Positions 41,685-50,807 of a DNA stretch of 64,000 bases are shown piece after piece. Within the stretch, counting starts at the first letter, position 1; each line of letters opens with the position of its first letter. The notes below the pieces were generated by a model. The model saw nothing but the letters and a program-made list of their open reading frames with translations, had not been told where the DNA came from and did not search any database. This DNA is from Prevotella sp. (GTDB lineage: Bacteria > Bacteroidota > Bacteroidia > Bacteroidales > Bacteroidaceae): the NCBI GenBank assembly GCA_017651265.1, contig JAGCDO010000049.1, positions 1-64,000 of the forward strand, in the 5' to 3' direction. The translations under genes and the position numbers were made by a program.

Positions 41685-42224
41685 CTACTTTCCGATCTTT
41701 TTCCCTCTAAAGTAAGCATCGAAAGTGTCTTGACCGTAGCCTTCGCCGGTGTATTTGAAGGTTGAAGCCATGGCACCTTCCACTTTCTCACCGCAGTAGA
41801 ATACGGTGAAGGAATCTTTGGCATAACCACCACCAAGCTCCTTAAACGTGCTGGGCATGGCGTCTATTTTCTTATCGCCGTAATAGACGTTAAAGGTGGT
41901 CTTGAAATATCCCCTGCGTGCAGGAGGTTCAACGGTTTCCACTTGGCTGTCCTCACGATGCCGCCAACTGCCGCTGTGCTTCAGGCGGAACGTGGAAGGA
42001 TCCACATTCTCGAGCACCTGCCCATTCAGATATACATTGTAATGATCTTTGGCGTAGCCGTAGCCCAGATCCTTGAAACTCCGTGCATCAGCGTACATCA
42101 AAAGTTCATTCTCGAAATAAACCTTGCCACGATCCACTTCATACTGCTGTGCGTACCCTGTCATGGCAAACCCTATCATTGCAACCAGCAAGAAGGTTTT
42201 GTGTAAGAAAGCAATCTTTTTCAT
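41685..42224 (-). CDS. Exported DKNYY-family protein
   Basis: 179 residues with a signal peptide (MKKIAFLHKTFLLVAMIGFA, cut near YAQQ). The mature part is three repeats of a beta motif reading roughly Y-x-G-x-x-(I/V)-x-x-x-x-x-x-S-F-K-x-LG-x-GYAKD (for example SFKDLGYGYAKD and TFKELGGGYAKD), the DKNYY domain, thought to sit at the cell surface; function unknown. A spacer in the middle (about 80-105, basic, RHREDS) separates repeats. Its promoter carries the paired TAGG operator found in two other exported-protein genes. The operator overlaps the 3' end of the upstream tlpA-like gene. Confidence 0.87.
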   Translation of the reverse strand: MKKIAFLHKTFLLVAMIGFAMTGYAQQYEVDRGKVYFENELLMYADARSFKDLGYGYAKDHYNVYLNGQVLENVDPSTFRLKHSGSWRHREDSQVETVEPPARRGYFKTTFNVYYGDKKIDAMPSTFKELGGGYAKDSFTVFYCGEKVEGAMASTFKYTGEGYGQDTFDAYFRGKKIGK

Positions 42225-42253
42225 ATTCTTATTCTTTTACTGTTTATCTGTTG

Positions 42254-42261
42254 CAAAGATA
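42254..42261 (-). promoter_or_regulatory. Promoter minus-7 box of the DKNYY gene
   Basis: Minus strand TATCTTTG, 30 bp from the ATG at 42224. Confidence 0.75.
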
Positions 42262-42284
42262 GGGCTTTTTGCTCATAGAACAAG

Positions 42285-42320
42285 TAGGGAAACCCCTATT
42301 CTTGCATAGAGGATATCCTA
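42285..42320 (-). promoter_or_regulatory. Paired TAGG operator, site 2 of 3
   Basis: On the minus strand TAGGGGTTTCCCTA (42298-42285) and TAGGATATCCTCTA (42320-42307): TAGG starts 22 bp apart, the nearer 37 bp from the first base of the minus-7 box (42261). The outer site falls inside the last codons of the tlpA-like gene, so coding and regulatory constraints overlap. Confidence 0.7.
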
Positions 42321-44293
42321 TTAAGGGTTTCTTTGAAGAGCGTCATGTTACTGGTGTGGAGCCATTCCAGGTCGTGGATGTTACCGTGTTTGTCGATGAG
42401 TTTGTAGGTGGGGAAGCTATTGACCTTCAGGAACTCTTCGACGGCACGTTGCTGGGCAGCGGGTAGGTTATAGTGAACACTGTTCTCACCTGTCAGATCG
42501 TACTCCTTGATGGTGTTCTTCCACGATTCCTCAGGACTGCGGTTGGCCAGATACAGGTAAACGATGTCGAAATCCTTCAGCTGACTCTTCACATACGGTG
42601 ACTCTGCCAGTTTCTCCTTGCAGGGTCCGCACCAGGTTCCCCAGATGTCCAGATAGACGATTCGTCCCTTGAAGGGTTCCAGTATCTTTCGCAGGATAGC
42701 CTCGCCGTCAGTCAGACCTTCTACATCTGAGGATGGCCGCAGACTGGCGGGATAGGGCAATACCGTCTGCTGAATGGCGAGAAGTTTGTCGTTATTTGCC
42801 AGAACAGTGTTTCTGATGGCCGGCAGTTGTATCTCGCTGAGCACATTCATATAGGCCTGGTTCAGTGGTAATTTTCTCTCCACGAAGCGACTGCAAAGCA
42901 GCTGTCCCTTGGCTATATCGCGCAGAACAGGGTCTTGATATACAGAATCGATGATCTTCGCCTTGAGATCTATCATGTCAAAGTAGTCGTTCACTATGTC
43001 TTCCACATCAGGTCTTTGCATCAATATGTTCAATTCCTCAATGAGTTCCTTGTTTTGTTCCTCTATCTTTTTGGCTTCGTCGGGTGATGCCTTCTTATAC
43101 TGTTCCATCATATTCTGCCACTTCTTGATGGTGGCCAGATCTTCGGCCGAGGCCTTGAACCGTCCTTGCTCTGACATCTGCAGTAGGGTATTGGCATCGA
43201 AGGTTCTGTTTTGCTGTATCTTTGGATCGTCTTCCACGGCCATCAAGGAATAGTAGTAGATGAGCCAACTCATTTCTCGGGAAATGGTGTAGGGCTTGAT
43301 GACGTTTGACCATAGCGTGGTGTTGACATAGTCCTTGACCGATTGGGGCAGTTTCCCGCTGGCACTATACATCCTGCTCTGTGCCAGTTCCTGAGCCATG
43401 GTGCATAGGTTGCTCATGCGACGATAGTCCTCGTACTTACGGGATAGGGTAGGGTTCGCGTTCAGAACGGAGTCGATCAACCCTTTATTCTTCTCATACA
43501 TGCCAACCCACTGGTCTTTATACGCCAGTAGCTGCTCGTCTGACAAACCGTGCTCGTCGGTCTGATTATACGCCATTCTGAATGTATGGGCAAGCAGCTC
43601 GTTCTGTACCCGGGCATTGCGCCCCATCATCAGTCGCTGGTTCGTCTTCCCGTCCAACAGGAAGAAATAGGTTTCGCCAGGTTCCAAGACGGTTTGCAGA
43701 CGACTTCTCCGCCAGTCGGCATACACCTCCTTGGTATTCTCTACGGGTACCTTGATGATGAAGTGTCCCTCGTCGTCGATTTCGCTGCTGACAGTAGTTG
43801 GGATATTCGTAAAGATGTTATATAGGTTGTTTATCTCAAACTTCCGGTTTCTGTCGAGCACCTCCTTGGGGAGATCCTTCAGCCAGCCAACTATCGTTGC
43901 GGTATCCCCCTCACGATAGCCATTATCCTTGAAGGGCGATAAGTCCTTGGTGGGATAGTTAGGCAGCGTTTCGGTGGTAATGAGAGAATATACTTGTTTC
44001 TTTCCACCACCGATGGTCATCTGTCGCTTCCCGTCTTTCTGCTTTCCTACCGACACTTTCACTGTCTCGTCGGGATTGACCAGCGTCACCTCGAACTTAT
44101 CGTTGATTCGTTTGAGGTTGCCATAGTCCCATAGACGACAGTCGTATATGGCATACTTCTCCGTGAATCCAATGTCCCAGTCGCCTGTTTGTTCGTTGCG
44201 CCACATGGTTCCTGCGAGGGTCCCGATTTTGTTCTGTGCCAGTCCTGTTATCGAGACAAGGGCGAACAGTAAAGTTACAATCGTTTTCTTCAT
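42296..44293 (-). CDS. Exported TlpA-like thioredoxin-fold protein
   Basis: 665 residues; signal peptide (MKKTIVTLLFALVSITGLAQ), a long helical middle, and a C-terminal thioredoxin/AhpC-TSA domain with the redox motif GTWCGPCKE (cysteines near residues 553-556). It should act as a periplasmic thiol-disulfide reductant; the large N-terminal part is of the kind found in Bacteroidales TlpA proteins and may bind a partner. A start 12 bp earlier (MKIYMKK) is also possible. It is the last gene of the TPR / outer-membrane barrel / TlpA unit, 34 bp after the barrel gene. Confidence 0.85.
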   Translation of the reverse strand: MKKTIVTLLFALVSITGLAQNKIGTLAGTMWRNEQTGDWDIGFTEKYAIYDCRLWDYGNLKRINDKFEVTLVNPDETVKVSVGKQKDGKRQMTIGGGKKQVYSLITTETLPNYPTKDLSPFKDNGYREGDTATIVGWLKDLPKEVLDRNRKFEINNLYNIFTNIPTTVSSEIDDEGHFIIKVPVENTKEVYADWRRSRLQTVLEPGETYFFLLDGKTNQRLMMGRNARVQNELLAHTFRMAYNQTDEHGLSDEQLLAYKDQWVGMYEKNKGLIDSVLNANPTLSRKYEDYRRMSNLCTMAQELAQSRMYSASGKLPQSVKDYVNTTLWSNVIKPYTISREMSWLIYYYSLMAVEDDPKIQQNRTFDANTLLQMSEQGRFKASAEDLATIKKWQNMMEQYKKASPDEAKKIEEQNKELIEELNILMQRPDVEDIVNDYFDMIDLKAKIIDSVYQDPVLRDIAKGQLLCSRFVERKLPLNQAYMNVLSEIQLPAIRNTVLANNDKLLAIQQTVLPYPASLRPSSDVEGLTDGEAILRKILEPFKGRIVYLDIWGTWCGPCKEKLAESPYVKSQLKDFDIVYLYLANRSPEESWKNTIKEYDLTGENSVHYNLPAAQQRAVEEFLKVNSFPTYKLIDKHGNIHDLEWLHTSNMTLFKETLNRISSMQE

Positions 44294-44327
44294 ATATATC
44301 TTCATGCTGCTATCTGTTTTATTCTTA

Positions 44328-46604
44328 TTATTCGCTACTGCCATTGCTGCTTCCTCCGCCTTTCACGTCATCGTTACTGATGGTTCGTTCGGCTTTCCTT
44401 ACACTGGCTTTCAGCTCGCCTATGCGATAGCTGATGCTGAGGCTAAAGCGTTGAACAACGCTTTTCGTCCAGTTGTCTGAACGGAAGTAGACGTCTTCCA
44501 TGGAAGATTTATAGTTCTTATATTTCTTCATGAAGTTCGTGGCAGAGAGTGTCAGGTTAAGGCGTTTATTCAGCCATGACTTTTGGATACCCATGGAGTA
44601 GCTGCTATAACTGTTGCTCCTTCCTTGCAAGGTTATGCTAGGCGTAAATGTATAGAAATTAAATGAGAGTTGCCAATCCTTAGGCAGTGTCTGCTGGGCA
44701 CCACCATATGCATAGAAGTCCCAACCGTGGTTTCTCAGCGTTCCGCCATCGTTCATATCCGTATATGAAAGACGATTGTTCATATAAATGCGAGTATTCT
44801 TCGTGGCATTCCAGTTTACGTAGGCGGTCAGGTAGGTTCCTCGAACATGACCGATGTTCTCGTAGGTGGTATAAAGTACTTCCTTACCTGTTGGATTCTT
44901 CAGTCCTGGAATCTGGGTATCAGGTATCAGCTTCGTTACACTCTCTATGCTGTTTCGTGTAAAACTATGAAGCAGGGCGAGATTGATGTTGAACTTTGGC
45001 GTGAAGCTACTGTATCTCAGACTGAACGTATGATTCTTCTCGCTGTCGAGGAATGAGTTTCCCTGCCGGATATTGGTGGGAGTAGTGTCGTCGATATATG
45101 GATTGAGATACCAGATGCCAGGACGATAGATGCGCATATCATAACCTAAGCGCAGATTGGATGTCTCCGCCAGTTTATACCCAATGCTGGCAGAAGGAAC
45201 GAAATCATTGAAGTGTTTTGTGAAATCATCACCACGTCCCAGTATGTATTCCACATCCTGCAGGGTATGCTCGTAGCGCAATCCCAAGCGAGCTGATAGC
45301 TTTTCCAGTTTCAGTCCGTAGCCCAGATACGCTGCAAAGATGTCGTTACGGTGCTTATAGTGCGAAGAGTGCTCTTGATCGTAAGTGTAGTCGCTGGAGT
45401 TATTGACCGGCTGCTCGTAGCGGTCATCTTCCGATTTGTTGTTGCGCAGAATATACTTCACACCCGTTTCCAGCGTATGTATCTTACTGAAGGGGGTGGT
45501 ATAGTCTGCTTGGAAGGTGTGCTCCGTAGTGTTCTGATCGCCATCGTTATGCTGATTCTTCAGTCGTTGCAGAAAGTTTTCCCAACCGTCAACAGCCTGC
45601 ATGTCAGTATAATTGGTATATGCGTCCGTTTTATCGGGCTCAGTAGCGATTCTATACGATAATGTGAACAGGCGCTCTGGTACAGAGAAACTACGCTGAT
45701 AGTCAATGCTACCATAAATAGCAATGTAATTGTTCTTTGAGGTGCCCACGGTATGATAGCTATAAAGCTTGCTTTGTGTAAGCGGTGAGGTGGCTGCTAC
45801 ACTTCTTTCGCTATTGCTTTTGCTTCTACCTCCCCAGAGGTCGAATGTTGCACTAACAAGTCGCAGGGTGTCTATCTCGTAGCTGGCTTCGATTGTTCCG
45901 TATTGGAATTTGCTGTTAACCTTTGACCATCCGTCGTTATCAATATCTGATGACGATTCGCTGAGATTGCCAATCGTCTTCCGACTACCGCCAGAATAAC
46001 TGCGAGGCGAATCTGTGTACTGATAATTGTAATTAGCGCTCATGGTCAGCTTACCACTCTTCACCGTAGCATAGGTACTACCAGCGGCTCCGCGGTTACT
46101 TACGCTTCCACTGAAGGTAGCTGTATAGCCTTCGATACCTTGGTTGTGTGTGATGATGTTCAGGATACCACCCACACCCTCTGCATCATACTTAGGACCT
46201 GGGTTGGTGATTACCTCGATCTTCTTGATGCTGGTAGCGGGCATGCTTTTAAGAACTTCCTTGGGATTATTAGACATCATCTGGTTGGGCTTGTTGTTCA
46301 CATAGATCTTGAACGAACTGGAGCCGTTGACCTGGATGTTGTCCTCACCATCTACTGTTACCATCGGTATCTTACGAAGCATCTCGAGAATGGTGTTCGA
46401 CTTTGAGTCGGGGTCGCTCTCTATGTCGTAGGTTAACTTGTCGATATCCGACTTTACGAGCGATTTCTGTTGCACCACAACAACATCCTGTAATTCCAAC
46501 GACTTGTAGATGCTGTCAGCACGAAGCGAGTCGGCTTTGGTCTGGGCTTGCGTTGTGATGACTGATAAACTGAAAACAATCAATGGTAATACTACTTTTT
46601 TCAT
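44328..46604 (-). CDS. TonB-dependent receptor-like outer membrane protein
   Basis: 758 residues: signal peptide (KKVVLPLIVFSLSVITTQAQ), a plug domain (about 45-155, with MLRKIPMVTVDGEDNIQVNG and AEGVGGILNIIT) and an OMP_b-brl_3-type barrel with a long C-terminal extension. The carboxypeptidase-like repeat domain usual at the N terminus of such receptors is absent, and no SusD partner is nearby. The ATG overlaps the stop of the TPR gene by 4 bp, so the two are co-translated; TPR, barrel and thioredoxin-like proteins together suggest an uptake or envelope-assembly module whose cargo is unknown. Confidence 0.87.
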   Translation of the reverse strand: MKKVVLPLIVFSLSVITTQAQTKADSLRADSIYKSLELQDVVVVQQKSLVKSDIDKLTYDIESDPDSKSNTILEMLRKIPMVTVDGEDNIQVNGSSSFKIYVNNKPNQMMSNNPKEVLKSMPATSIKKIEVITNPGPKYDAEGVGGILNIITHNQGIEGYTATFSGSVSNRGAAGSTYATVKSGKLTMSANYNYQYTDSPRSYSGGSRKTIGNLSESSSDIDNDGWSKVNSKFQYGTIEASYEIDTLRLVSATFDLWGGRSKSNSERSVAATSPLTQSKLYSYHTVGTSKNNYIAIYGSIDYQRSFSVPERLFTLSYRIATEPDKTDAYTNYTDMQAVDGWENFLQRLKNQHNDGDQNTTEHTFQADYTTPFSKIHTLETGVKYILRNNKSEDDRYEQPVNNSSDYTYDQEHSSHYKHRNDIFAAYLGYGLKLEKLSARLGLRYEHTLQDVEYILGRGDDFTKHFNDFVPSASIGYKLAETSNLRLGYDMRIYRPGIWYLNPYIDDTTPTNIRQGNSFLDSEKNHTFSLRYSSFTPKFNINLALLHSFTRNSIESVTKLIPDTQIPGLKNPTGKEVLYTTYENIGHVRGTYLTAYVNWNATKNTRIYMNNRLSYTDMNDGGTLRNHGWDFYAYGGAQQTLPKDWQLSFNFYTFTPSITLQGRSNSYSSYSMGIQKSWLNKRLNLTLSATNFMKKYKNYKSSMEDVYFRSDNWTKSVVQRFSLSISYRIGELKASVRKAERTISNDDVKGGGSSNGSSE

Positions 46605-47698
46605 CTTTTTTTCTGATTGATGGTTTTATAATACTGCAGTACCTCCTCGGATGCAGTGATCATATTAGAGAGTTGTTCATTGGGATTTTCTTCCTTACGG
46701 GCAAGGGTAAGGAACAGCTGATAATAGTCTTTTGCCTGCTCATAGTCTTTCAACAGATAGGCGTAGGCATTGGCTATATTATAATAGGTGGCTATAGAGC
46801 CAGGATTGTAGATAAGGTGTTCCTTCCACGCAGCCACGGCCTCGGGATAATGCTGGGTAAGGTAGTAGCCTTCACCTTGTGAGAGGGTAATGGCCTTCAT
46901 TACAGCAGGGTCGGGAGTCATCAACTCTCTCGCCAACTTGAGGTACAACAAACCTTCTTCGTAACGTTGGGTGTCAACACATACCACCCCTAAACGGTAG
47001 GCGCAGCCGTAGTGCTGCATTTGCTTAAGATAAAGAGCAGCACGCAGTTGTTCGTAAGCACACTCATTTTCTTTTAACTGCGCATGGCACATGCCTGCCG
47101 AGTAGAGGGTGTTAAAGGTAGAGTCGCCTTGCTGCAACAACCGTTCGTACACTTTTGCTGCTGCTGAGAAATCCCTGTTCAGGAAGTAGGCATCAGCTAA
47201 GGCGCGGTTTACAAGGATATTCGTAGAATCCACTTCCTGATTAAACATCAAGGCGCAGACGATTCCGTTCTGTGGCTGATCTTTCAGAGCAAAGGCGTTA
47301 GTTAGTGATGCCACCATCTCGCCGTCATCGGGGTAGTGCGAAAGATAGCATTGTGCCCAATAGATGAAGGAACTGGTGTTATCCTGTTTATGATAGCTGT
47401 AAGCAAGCTGTCGGAAGGCTTCGTGTGTAAGACTATCCTCTTCCAGGTTCTTCAGCAGTTCGGCACACTGGTGATAATTGGCACGTTTGTAGTAACAGTT
47501 AGCGAGTTTCTGTCGTGTAGTACTGTTATCGCAGAGCGCATAAGCCTGCTGGTAGTACTTCTGTGCCTGGTATGTACTATACTGCTCCATGCAACTGTCA
47601 CCATGCTGCAAGAGTAACTGTAGCGGTTCATCTTCAATCTGTGCCCATCCTGTCAGGGCAACAAGGACGAGCATCGTGGTAGTAAATAGTTTCTTCAT
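46601..47698 (-). CDS. Exported TPR-repeat protein
   Basis: 365 residues; signal peptide (MKKLFTTTMLVLVALTGWAQ) followed by about eight tetratricopeptide repeats (for example AQKYYQQAYALCDN, AAKVYERLLQQGDSTFNTLY, EAVAAWKEHLIYNPGS), a protein-interaction solenoid in the periplasm. First gene of the operon; promoter at 47734-47741. The role within the operon is inferred to be a scaffold for the outer-membrane barrel protein. Confidence 0.85.
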   Translation of the reverse strand: MKKLFTTTMLVLVALTGWAQIEDEPLQLLLQHGDSCMEQYSTYQAQKYYQQAYALCDNSTTRQKLANCYYKRANYHQCAELLKNLEEDSLTHEAFRQLAYSYHKQDNTSSFIYWAQCYLSHYPDDGEMVASLTNAFALKDQPQNGIVCALMFNQEVDSTNILVNRALADAYFLNRDFSAAAKVYERLLQQGDSTFNTLYSAGMCHAQLKENECAYEQLRAALYLKQMQHYGCAYRLGVVCVDTQRYEEGLLYLKLARELMTPDPAVMKAITLSQGEGYYLTQHYPEAVAAWKEHLIYNPGSIATYYNIANAYAYLLKDYEQAKDYYQLFLTLARKEENPNEQLSNMITASEEVLQYYKTINQKKR

Positions 47699-47733
47699 GT
47701 CTTGTCAACAATCTATAGGTTTGTTATTGGGCG

Positions 47734-47741
47734 CAAAGGTA
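47734..47741 (-). promoter_or_regulatory. Promoter minus-7 box of the TPR-barrel-TlpA operon
   Basis: Minus strand TACCTTTG, 36 bp from the ATG at 47698. Confidence 0.75.
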
Positions 47742-47840
47742 TTAAAAAACCTGTTCCTGCGCAAGAAATCTATTACATTGTTTTACACAATGCATCATTT
47801 GATGATAGTCACGATGCCCTTCGCATTTCCCTATTCGAAA

Positions 47841-47876
47841 TAGGAAAAACTCCCCTCCGTTTTAGGAATTATCCTT
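47841..47876 (+). promoter_or_regulatory. Paired TAGG operator, site 3 of 3
   Basis: TAGGAAAAACTCCC (47841-47854) and TAGGAATTATCCTT (47863-47876), 22 bp apart, the nearer TAGG 37 bp before the minus-7 box at 47900. An adjoining TTTCCCTATT (47826-47835) makes the outer site part of a larger dyad. Confidence 0.7.
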
Positions 47877-47899
47877 TTGAAAAGCTGCAAATACTGCCT

Positions 47900-47907
47900 A
47901 CCTTTGC
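47900..47907 (+). promoter_or_regulatory. Promoter minus-7 box of the His-rich exported protein gene
   Basis: TACCTTTG, 57 bp before the ATG at 47964. Confidence 0.75.
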
Positions 47908-47963
47908 CGATGTAAAAGAGATACAATCTCAATGTTTAACATTAAAATATAGGAGATACGATT

Positions 47964-48548
47964 ATGAAGAAAATGATGTTCCTGGCAATGATGATGGCGA
48001 TGACCATCACGGCCAACGCAATGAGCTATAGAGCAGCACGCAACGAAGCACTGTTCCTGAGTGATAAAATGGCTTATGAGTTGAATCTGACGGATGCCCA
48101 GTATGAAGCTGTTTACGAGATCAATCTGGACTACCTGATGAGTGTGAACGGACGCGCTGATGTCTTCGGCCCTTGGTGGGATCGCCGCAACGCTGACCTC
48201 CGCTATGTGCTGACTACATGGCAGTATGCAAGGTTCTTGGATCGTACCTACTTCTATCGCCCGGTTACTTGGCGCAACGGAGGGTTGATCATCCATGTAT
48301 ACAGCCACTACGACAGGGCACGTTTCTACAGACATCACCCAACGGTGTATGTAACCTACAGGGGAGGGCACAACCGCAAGCCGAGTCACTTCTATGCCAA
48401 TAGAAGACTGGCAAAGCCAGCACCTGCACCCGCTGTTCGTCACCACAACCCGCCGAAGCACGACAAGGCAGTGAGAGGTTCGCATCACGTGATTGCTAAG
48501 AACACTCCAGCCCACCGTGGTTCAGGTCACGACAGAGGTCGCCGTTAG
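47964..48548 (+). CDS. Exported basic His/Arg-rich protein
   Basis: 194 residues, family not recognised. Signal peptide MKKMMFLAMMMAMTITANA; a conserved-looking N-terminal domain (about 22-110) with LSDKMAYELNLTDAQYEAV and many aromatic residues (FGPWWDRRNADLRY); then a basic, proline- and histidine-rich tail ending in GSGHDRGRR. The tail may bind nucleic acid, metal or acidic glycans (inference). It has no gene partner: a promoter with the paired TAGG operator precedes it and a terminator follows, so it is a self-contained regulated unit. Confidence 0.83.
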   Translation: MKKMMFLAMMMAMTITANAMSYRAARNEALFLSDKMAYELNLTDAQYEAVYEINLDYLMSVNGRADVFGPWWDRRNADLRYVLTTWQYARFLDRTYFYRPVTWRNGGLIIHVYSHYDRARFYRHHPTVYVTYRGGHNRKPSHFYANRRLAKPAPAPAVRHHNPPKHDKAVRGSHHVIAKNTPAHRGSGHDRGRR

Positions 48549-48588
48549 TTTGTACTCCCTCTATATATGCCTCGTAAGAGGACTCAGG

Positions 48589-48611
48589 GGAACTCCAGCA
48601 ATGGGGTTCCC
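48589..48611. terminator. Bidirectional terminator
   Basis: GGGAAC (48589-48594) and GTTCCC (48606-48611), extended by CC/GG pairs around AGCAT, followed by TTTCTTATT; it separates the convergent genes ending at 48548 and 48616. Confidence 0.75.
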
Positions 48612-48615
48612 TTTC

Positions 48616-49563
48616 TTATTGTAGGAAACGGTTGGCTCTGAGCTCCATGTTCTCTTGCAGCTGCTGGCGATAGAGCCAAATCTCGCGGGTATGGTAGTTG
48701 CCCTCAATTCCCAACAACGGCAGCATATAGTCTTTGGCCGTATAGCCTTCTACCATCAGCAAACCTGTAGCCGTGTCAAGATGAATCGTCATGGTGTCTT
48801 TCTTTTGTTCGTATACTGGCAATAGCGGTGAAGGCTCGGTAATCAGCGTGGCCGTTGTACTATCTGTACGCCAGTTTACGGGATTGATGGCCAGGTTACT
48901 TTTTTCCCATCCTCGCATCACACAATCTTTGTTGCGCACTGAATTGTAGCAGATGGTAACACCGGTATCGTCTGCACCCTTGGCAGCCACAATATGTGGA
49001 TGCGTTTCTATTATGGATATACCGATGGCGTAGGCCGCAATCATCCGTTGGAAGGTATCCTCATCCATCTCCTTCAGCAGTTCCATCATGATGTGGGCAC
49101 CCTGACTGAATCCCGCCAGAATGAACGGTCGTCCATGATTGTAGTGCGCCAGATAATAAGCAAAAGCCTGTCGTACATCATCCATTGCCAACGGCATGCG
49201 TATAGCCGCCACGCTGTCGTTCTCGAAACTCTGCAGTGAACACTGTCGGTAGTAGGGAGAATAGTAGTTCAATCTACCGCTCAGTAGTGTATCTACGCCC
49301 AGCATTTCTCCATAGAGTGGAGTCCTCAGACTGTCGTTATGGGTGTCGGCATAATGACAGGTTTCGCCTGTGGACAGCATATAGTCGCCCGTTTCGGTGG
49401 AAATAATGTAGAACACATCGGCCGCAGCATCACGGTTGGTTATATACCACTGCGTTGAATCCTGATAATCAGGTACGGCAGGAATCCATTCGCTCTCCAC
49501 CATCTTCTTATGGCACGAGGCACATAATCCACACGCCACCAGTGCCACCAACAAATACTTCAT
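48616..49563 (-). CDS. DUF3089 alpha/beta-hydrolase lipoprotein
   Basis: 315 residues; lipoprotein signal (lipobox CASC, Cys17). DUF3089 domain with the nucleophile elbow GFSQG (Ser in ILAGFSQGAH). It should hydrolyse an ester on the outer cell surface or in the periplasm; the substrate is not known. The shorter start at 49563 (MKYLLVAL) is preferred because it gives a compact signal peptide; a frame 5 codons longer exists. A promoter at 49601 is divergent from the exonuclease gene. Confidence 0.86.
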   Translation of the reverse strand: MKYLLVALVACGLCASCHKKMVESEWIPAVPDYQDSTQWYITNRDAAADVFYIISTETGDYMLSTGETCHYADTHNDSLRTPLYGEMLGVDTLLSGRLNYYSPYYRQCSLQSFENDSVAAIRMPLAMDDVRQAFAYYLAHYNHGRPFILAGFSQGAHIMMELLKEMDEDTFQRMIAAYAIGISIIETHPHIVAAKGADDTGVTICYNSVRNKDCVMRGWEKSNLAINPVNWRTDSTTATLITEPSPLLPVYEQKKDTMTIHLDTATGLLMVEGYTAKDYMLPLLGIEGNYHTREIWLYRQQLQENMELRANRFLQ

Positions 49564-49600
49564 ATAGCAATTATTCACGATTACTTGTTAAATTTGAGTG

Positions 49601-49608
49601 CAAATATA
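49601..49608 (-). promoter_or_regulatory. Promoter minus-7 box of the DUF3089 gene
   Basis: Minus strand TATATTTG, 38 bp from the ATG at 49563; back to back with the next promoter. Confidence 0.7.
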
Positions 49609-49630
49609 CCGATATTTCCACAATAATCCG

Positions 49631-49638
49631 TATCTTTG
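49631..49638 (+). promoter_or_regulatory. Promoter minus-7 box of the exonuclease gene
   Basis: TATCTTTG, 29 bp before the ATG at 49667. Confidence 0.7.
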
Positions 49639-49666
49639 AACCGAATTTTACAGAGAGGTAATATCT

Positions 49667-50218
49667 ATGATCAGGGATTTCATCGCAATCGACTTCGAAA
49701 CAGCCAACCAGCAACCTTCCAGCGTTTGCTCCGTGGGAGTGGTTATGGTACGCGATGGACAGGTTGTAGATACGTTCTACAGTCTGATACAGCCTGAACC
49801 AAACTACTACACCTATTTCTGTCAGCAAGTACATGGCATCAGTCAACGTGATACAGATGATGCACCCGTGTTCTCCAAAGTGTGGCAGCAGTTGGAGGAG
49901 CGCATTGCTGAAGTGTTCTTCCCTGGTTTACAGGCAATCGATGAAAGAAGGTATAGGATAGCCATGTTGCCCTTTGTCGCCCATAATGCGTGCTTTGATG
50001 AAGGCTGTCTGAAAGCTGTGTTCAGAGTGTACCAGATGGACTATCCCGACTATCGCTTCTACGACACCCTTACCGCCTCCCGACGTCAGTTCGGACGATC
50101 GTTGCCCAATCATCAGTTGCACACCGTGGCCGCTGCCTGTGGTTACGATCTTCAGCATCACCACCATGCGTTGGCAGATGCTGAGGCCTGTGCCGCCATC
50201 GCGTTGTATATTTTGTAG
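49667..50218 (+). CDS. 3'-5' exonuclease, DnaQ/epsilon-like
   Basis: 183 residues of the DEDDh nuclease fold: Exo I FIAIDFETAN, Exo II HNACFDEGCL, Exo III HHALADAEACA. It matches free-standing epsilon-like exonucleases rather than the DnaQ subunit, since there is no polymerase-binding tail. Likely role is in repair or trimming of DNA or RNA ends. Its 3' end is followed by 86 AT-rich bases and a new promoter. Confidence 0.9.
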   Translation: MIRDFIAIDFETANQQPSSVCSVGVVMVRDGQVVDTFYSLIQPEPNYYTYFCQQVHGISQRDTDDAPVFSKVWQQLEERIAEVFFPGLQAIDERRYRIAMLPFVAHNACFDEGCLKAVFRVYQMDYPDYRFYDTLTASRRQFGRSLPNHQLHTVAAACGYDLQHHHHALADAEACAAIALYIL

Positions 50219-50304
50219 CGCTCTTACAAATACTTCATCAATTGCAAATATCACCATTATTAGGTATTATAGCATTTTTATTTGTTTTTGTTCTCATATT
50301 TTCG

Positions 50305-50312
50305 TATATTTG
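50305..50312 (+). promoter_or_regulatory. Promoter minus-7 box of the GNAT/LOG/ResB-CcsA unit
   Basis: TATATTTG, 33 bp before the GNAT start. All following genes to ccsA have gaps of 1 bp or overlap, so this promoter may drive the whole unit. Confidence 0.7.
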
Positions 50313-50344
50313 CAGGTGTTTTGAACAAATAGATACAATCAACC

Positions 50345-50806
50345 ATGATTAGAAAAGCTGAGAAAAGGGATGTAAAACGTATTATTGAACTGTTGCATCA
50401 GGTGAACATGGTGCATCATGTGATACGGCCAGACTTGTTCAAACCATATACGACCAAATATAATGAGCAGGCGTTGGAAGAGCTGCTCAGCGATAGCAAC
50501 AAGCCCATCTTCGTGTTTGACGACGGGGTGGTGCAGGGTTACGCTTTCTGTCAGGTTACTGAAGTGAAGGACGATCAGTTGCTGCAGGACATCAAGAAAC
50601 TTTATATTGATGATATTTGTGTTGATGAAGCCGCACGTGGCAAACATGTTGGTAAGGCCTTGTATGATTATGTGCACGACTACGCGCAGTCGATAGGGTG
50701 TTACAACATCACACTCAATGTGTGGGAGGGCAATGAACCTGCTATTTGCTTCTATAGGAATATGGGAATGCAGGTGCAGAAAACAACCATGGAAACCATT
50801 TTGTGA
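50345..50806 (+). CDS. GNAT N-acetyltransferase
   Basis: 153 residues; acetyl-CoA-binding fold with YIDDICVDEAARGKHVGKALYDY (the pantetheine-binding R-G-K-x-V-G-K is at about residues 99-105) and the C-terminal ITLNVWEGNEPAICFYRNMGM. It would acetylate an amine or amino group on a small molecule or protein; target not known. It ends 1 bp before the LOG-family gene. Confidence 0.88.
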   Translation: MIRKAEKRDVKRIIELLHQVNMVHHVIRPDLFKPYTTKYNEQALEELLSDSNKPIFVFDDGVVQGYAFCQVTEVKDDQLLQDIKKLYIDDICVDEAARGKHVGKALYDYVHDYAQSIGCYNITLNVWEGNEPAICFYRNMGMQVQKTTMETIL

Positions 50807-50807
50807 T

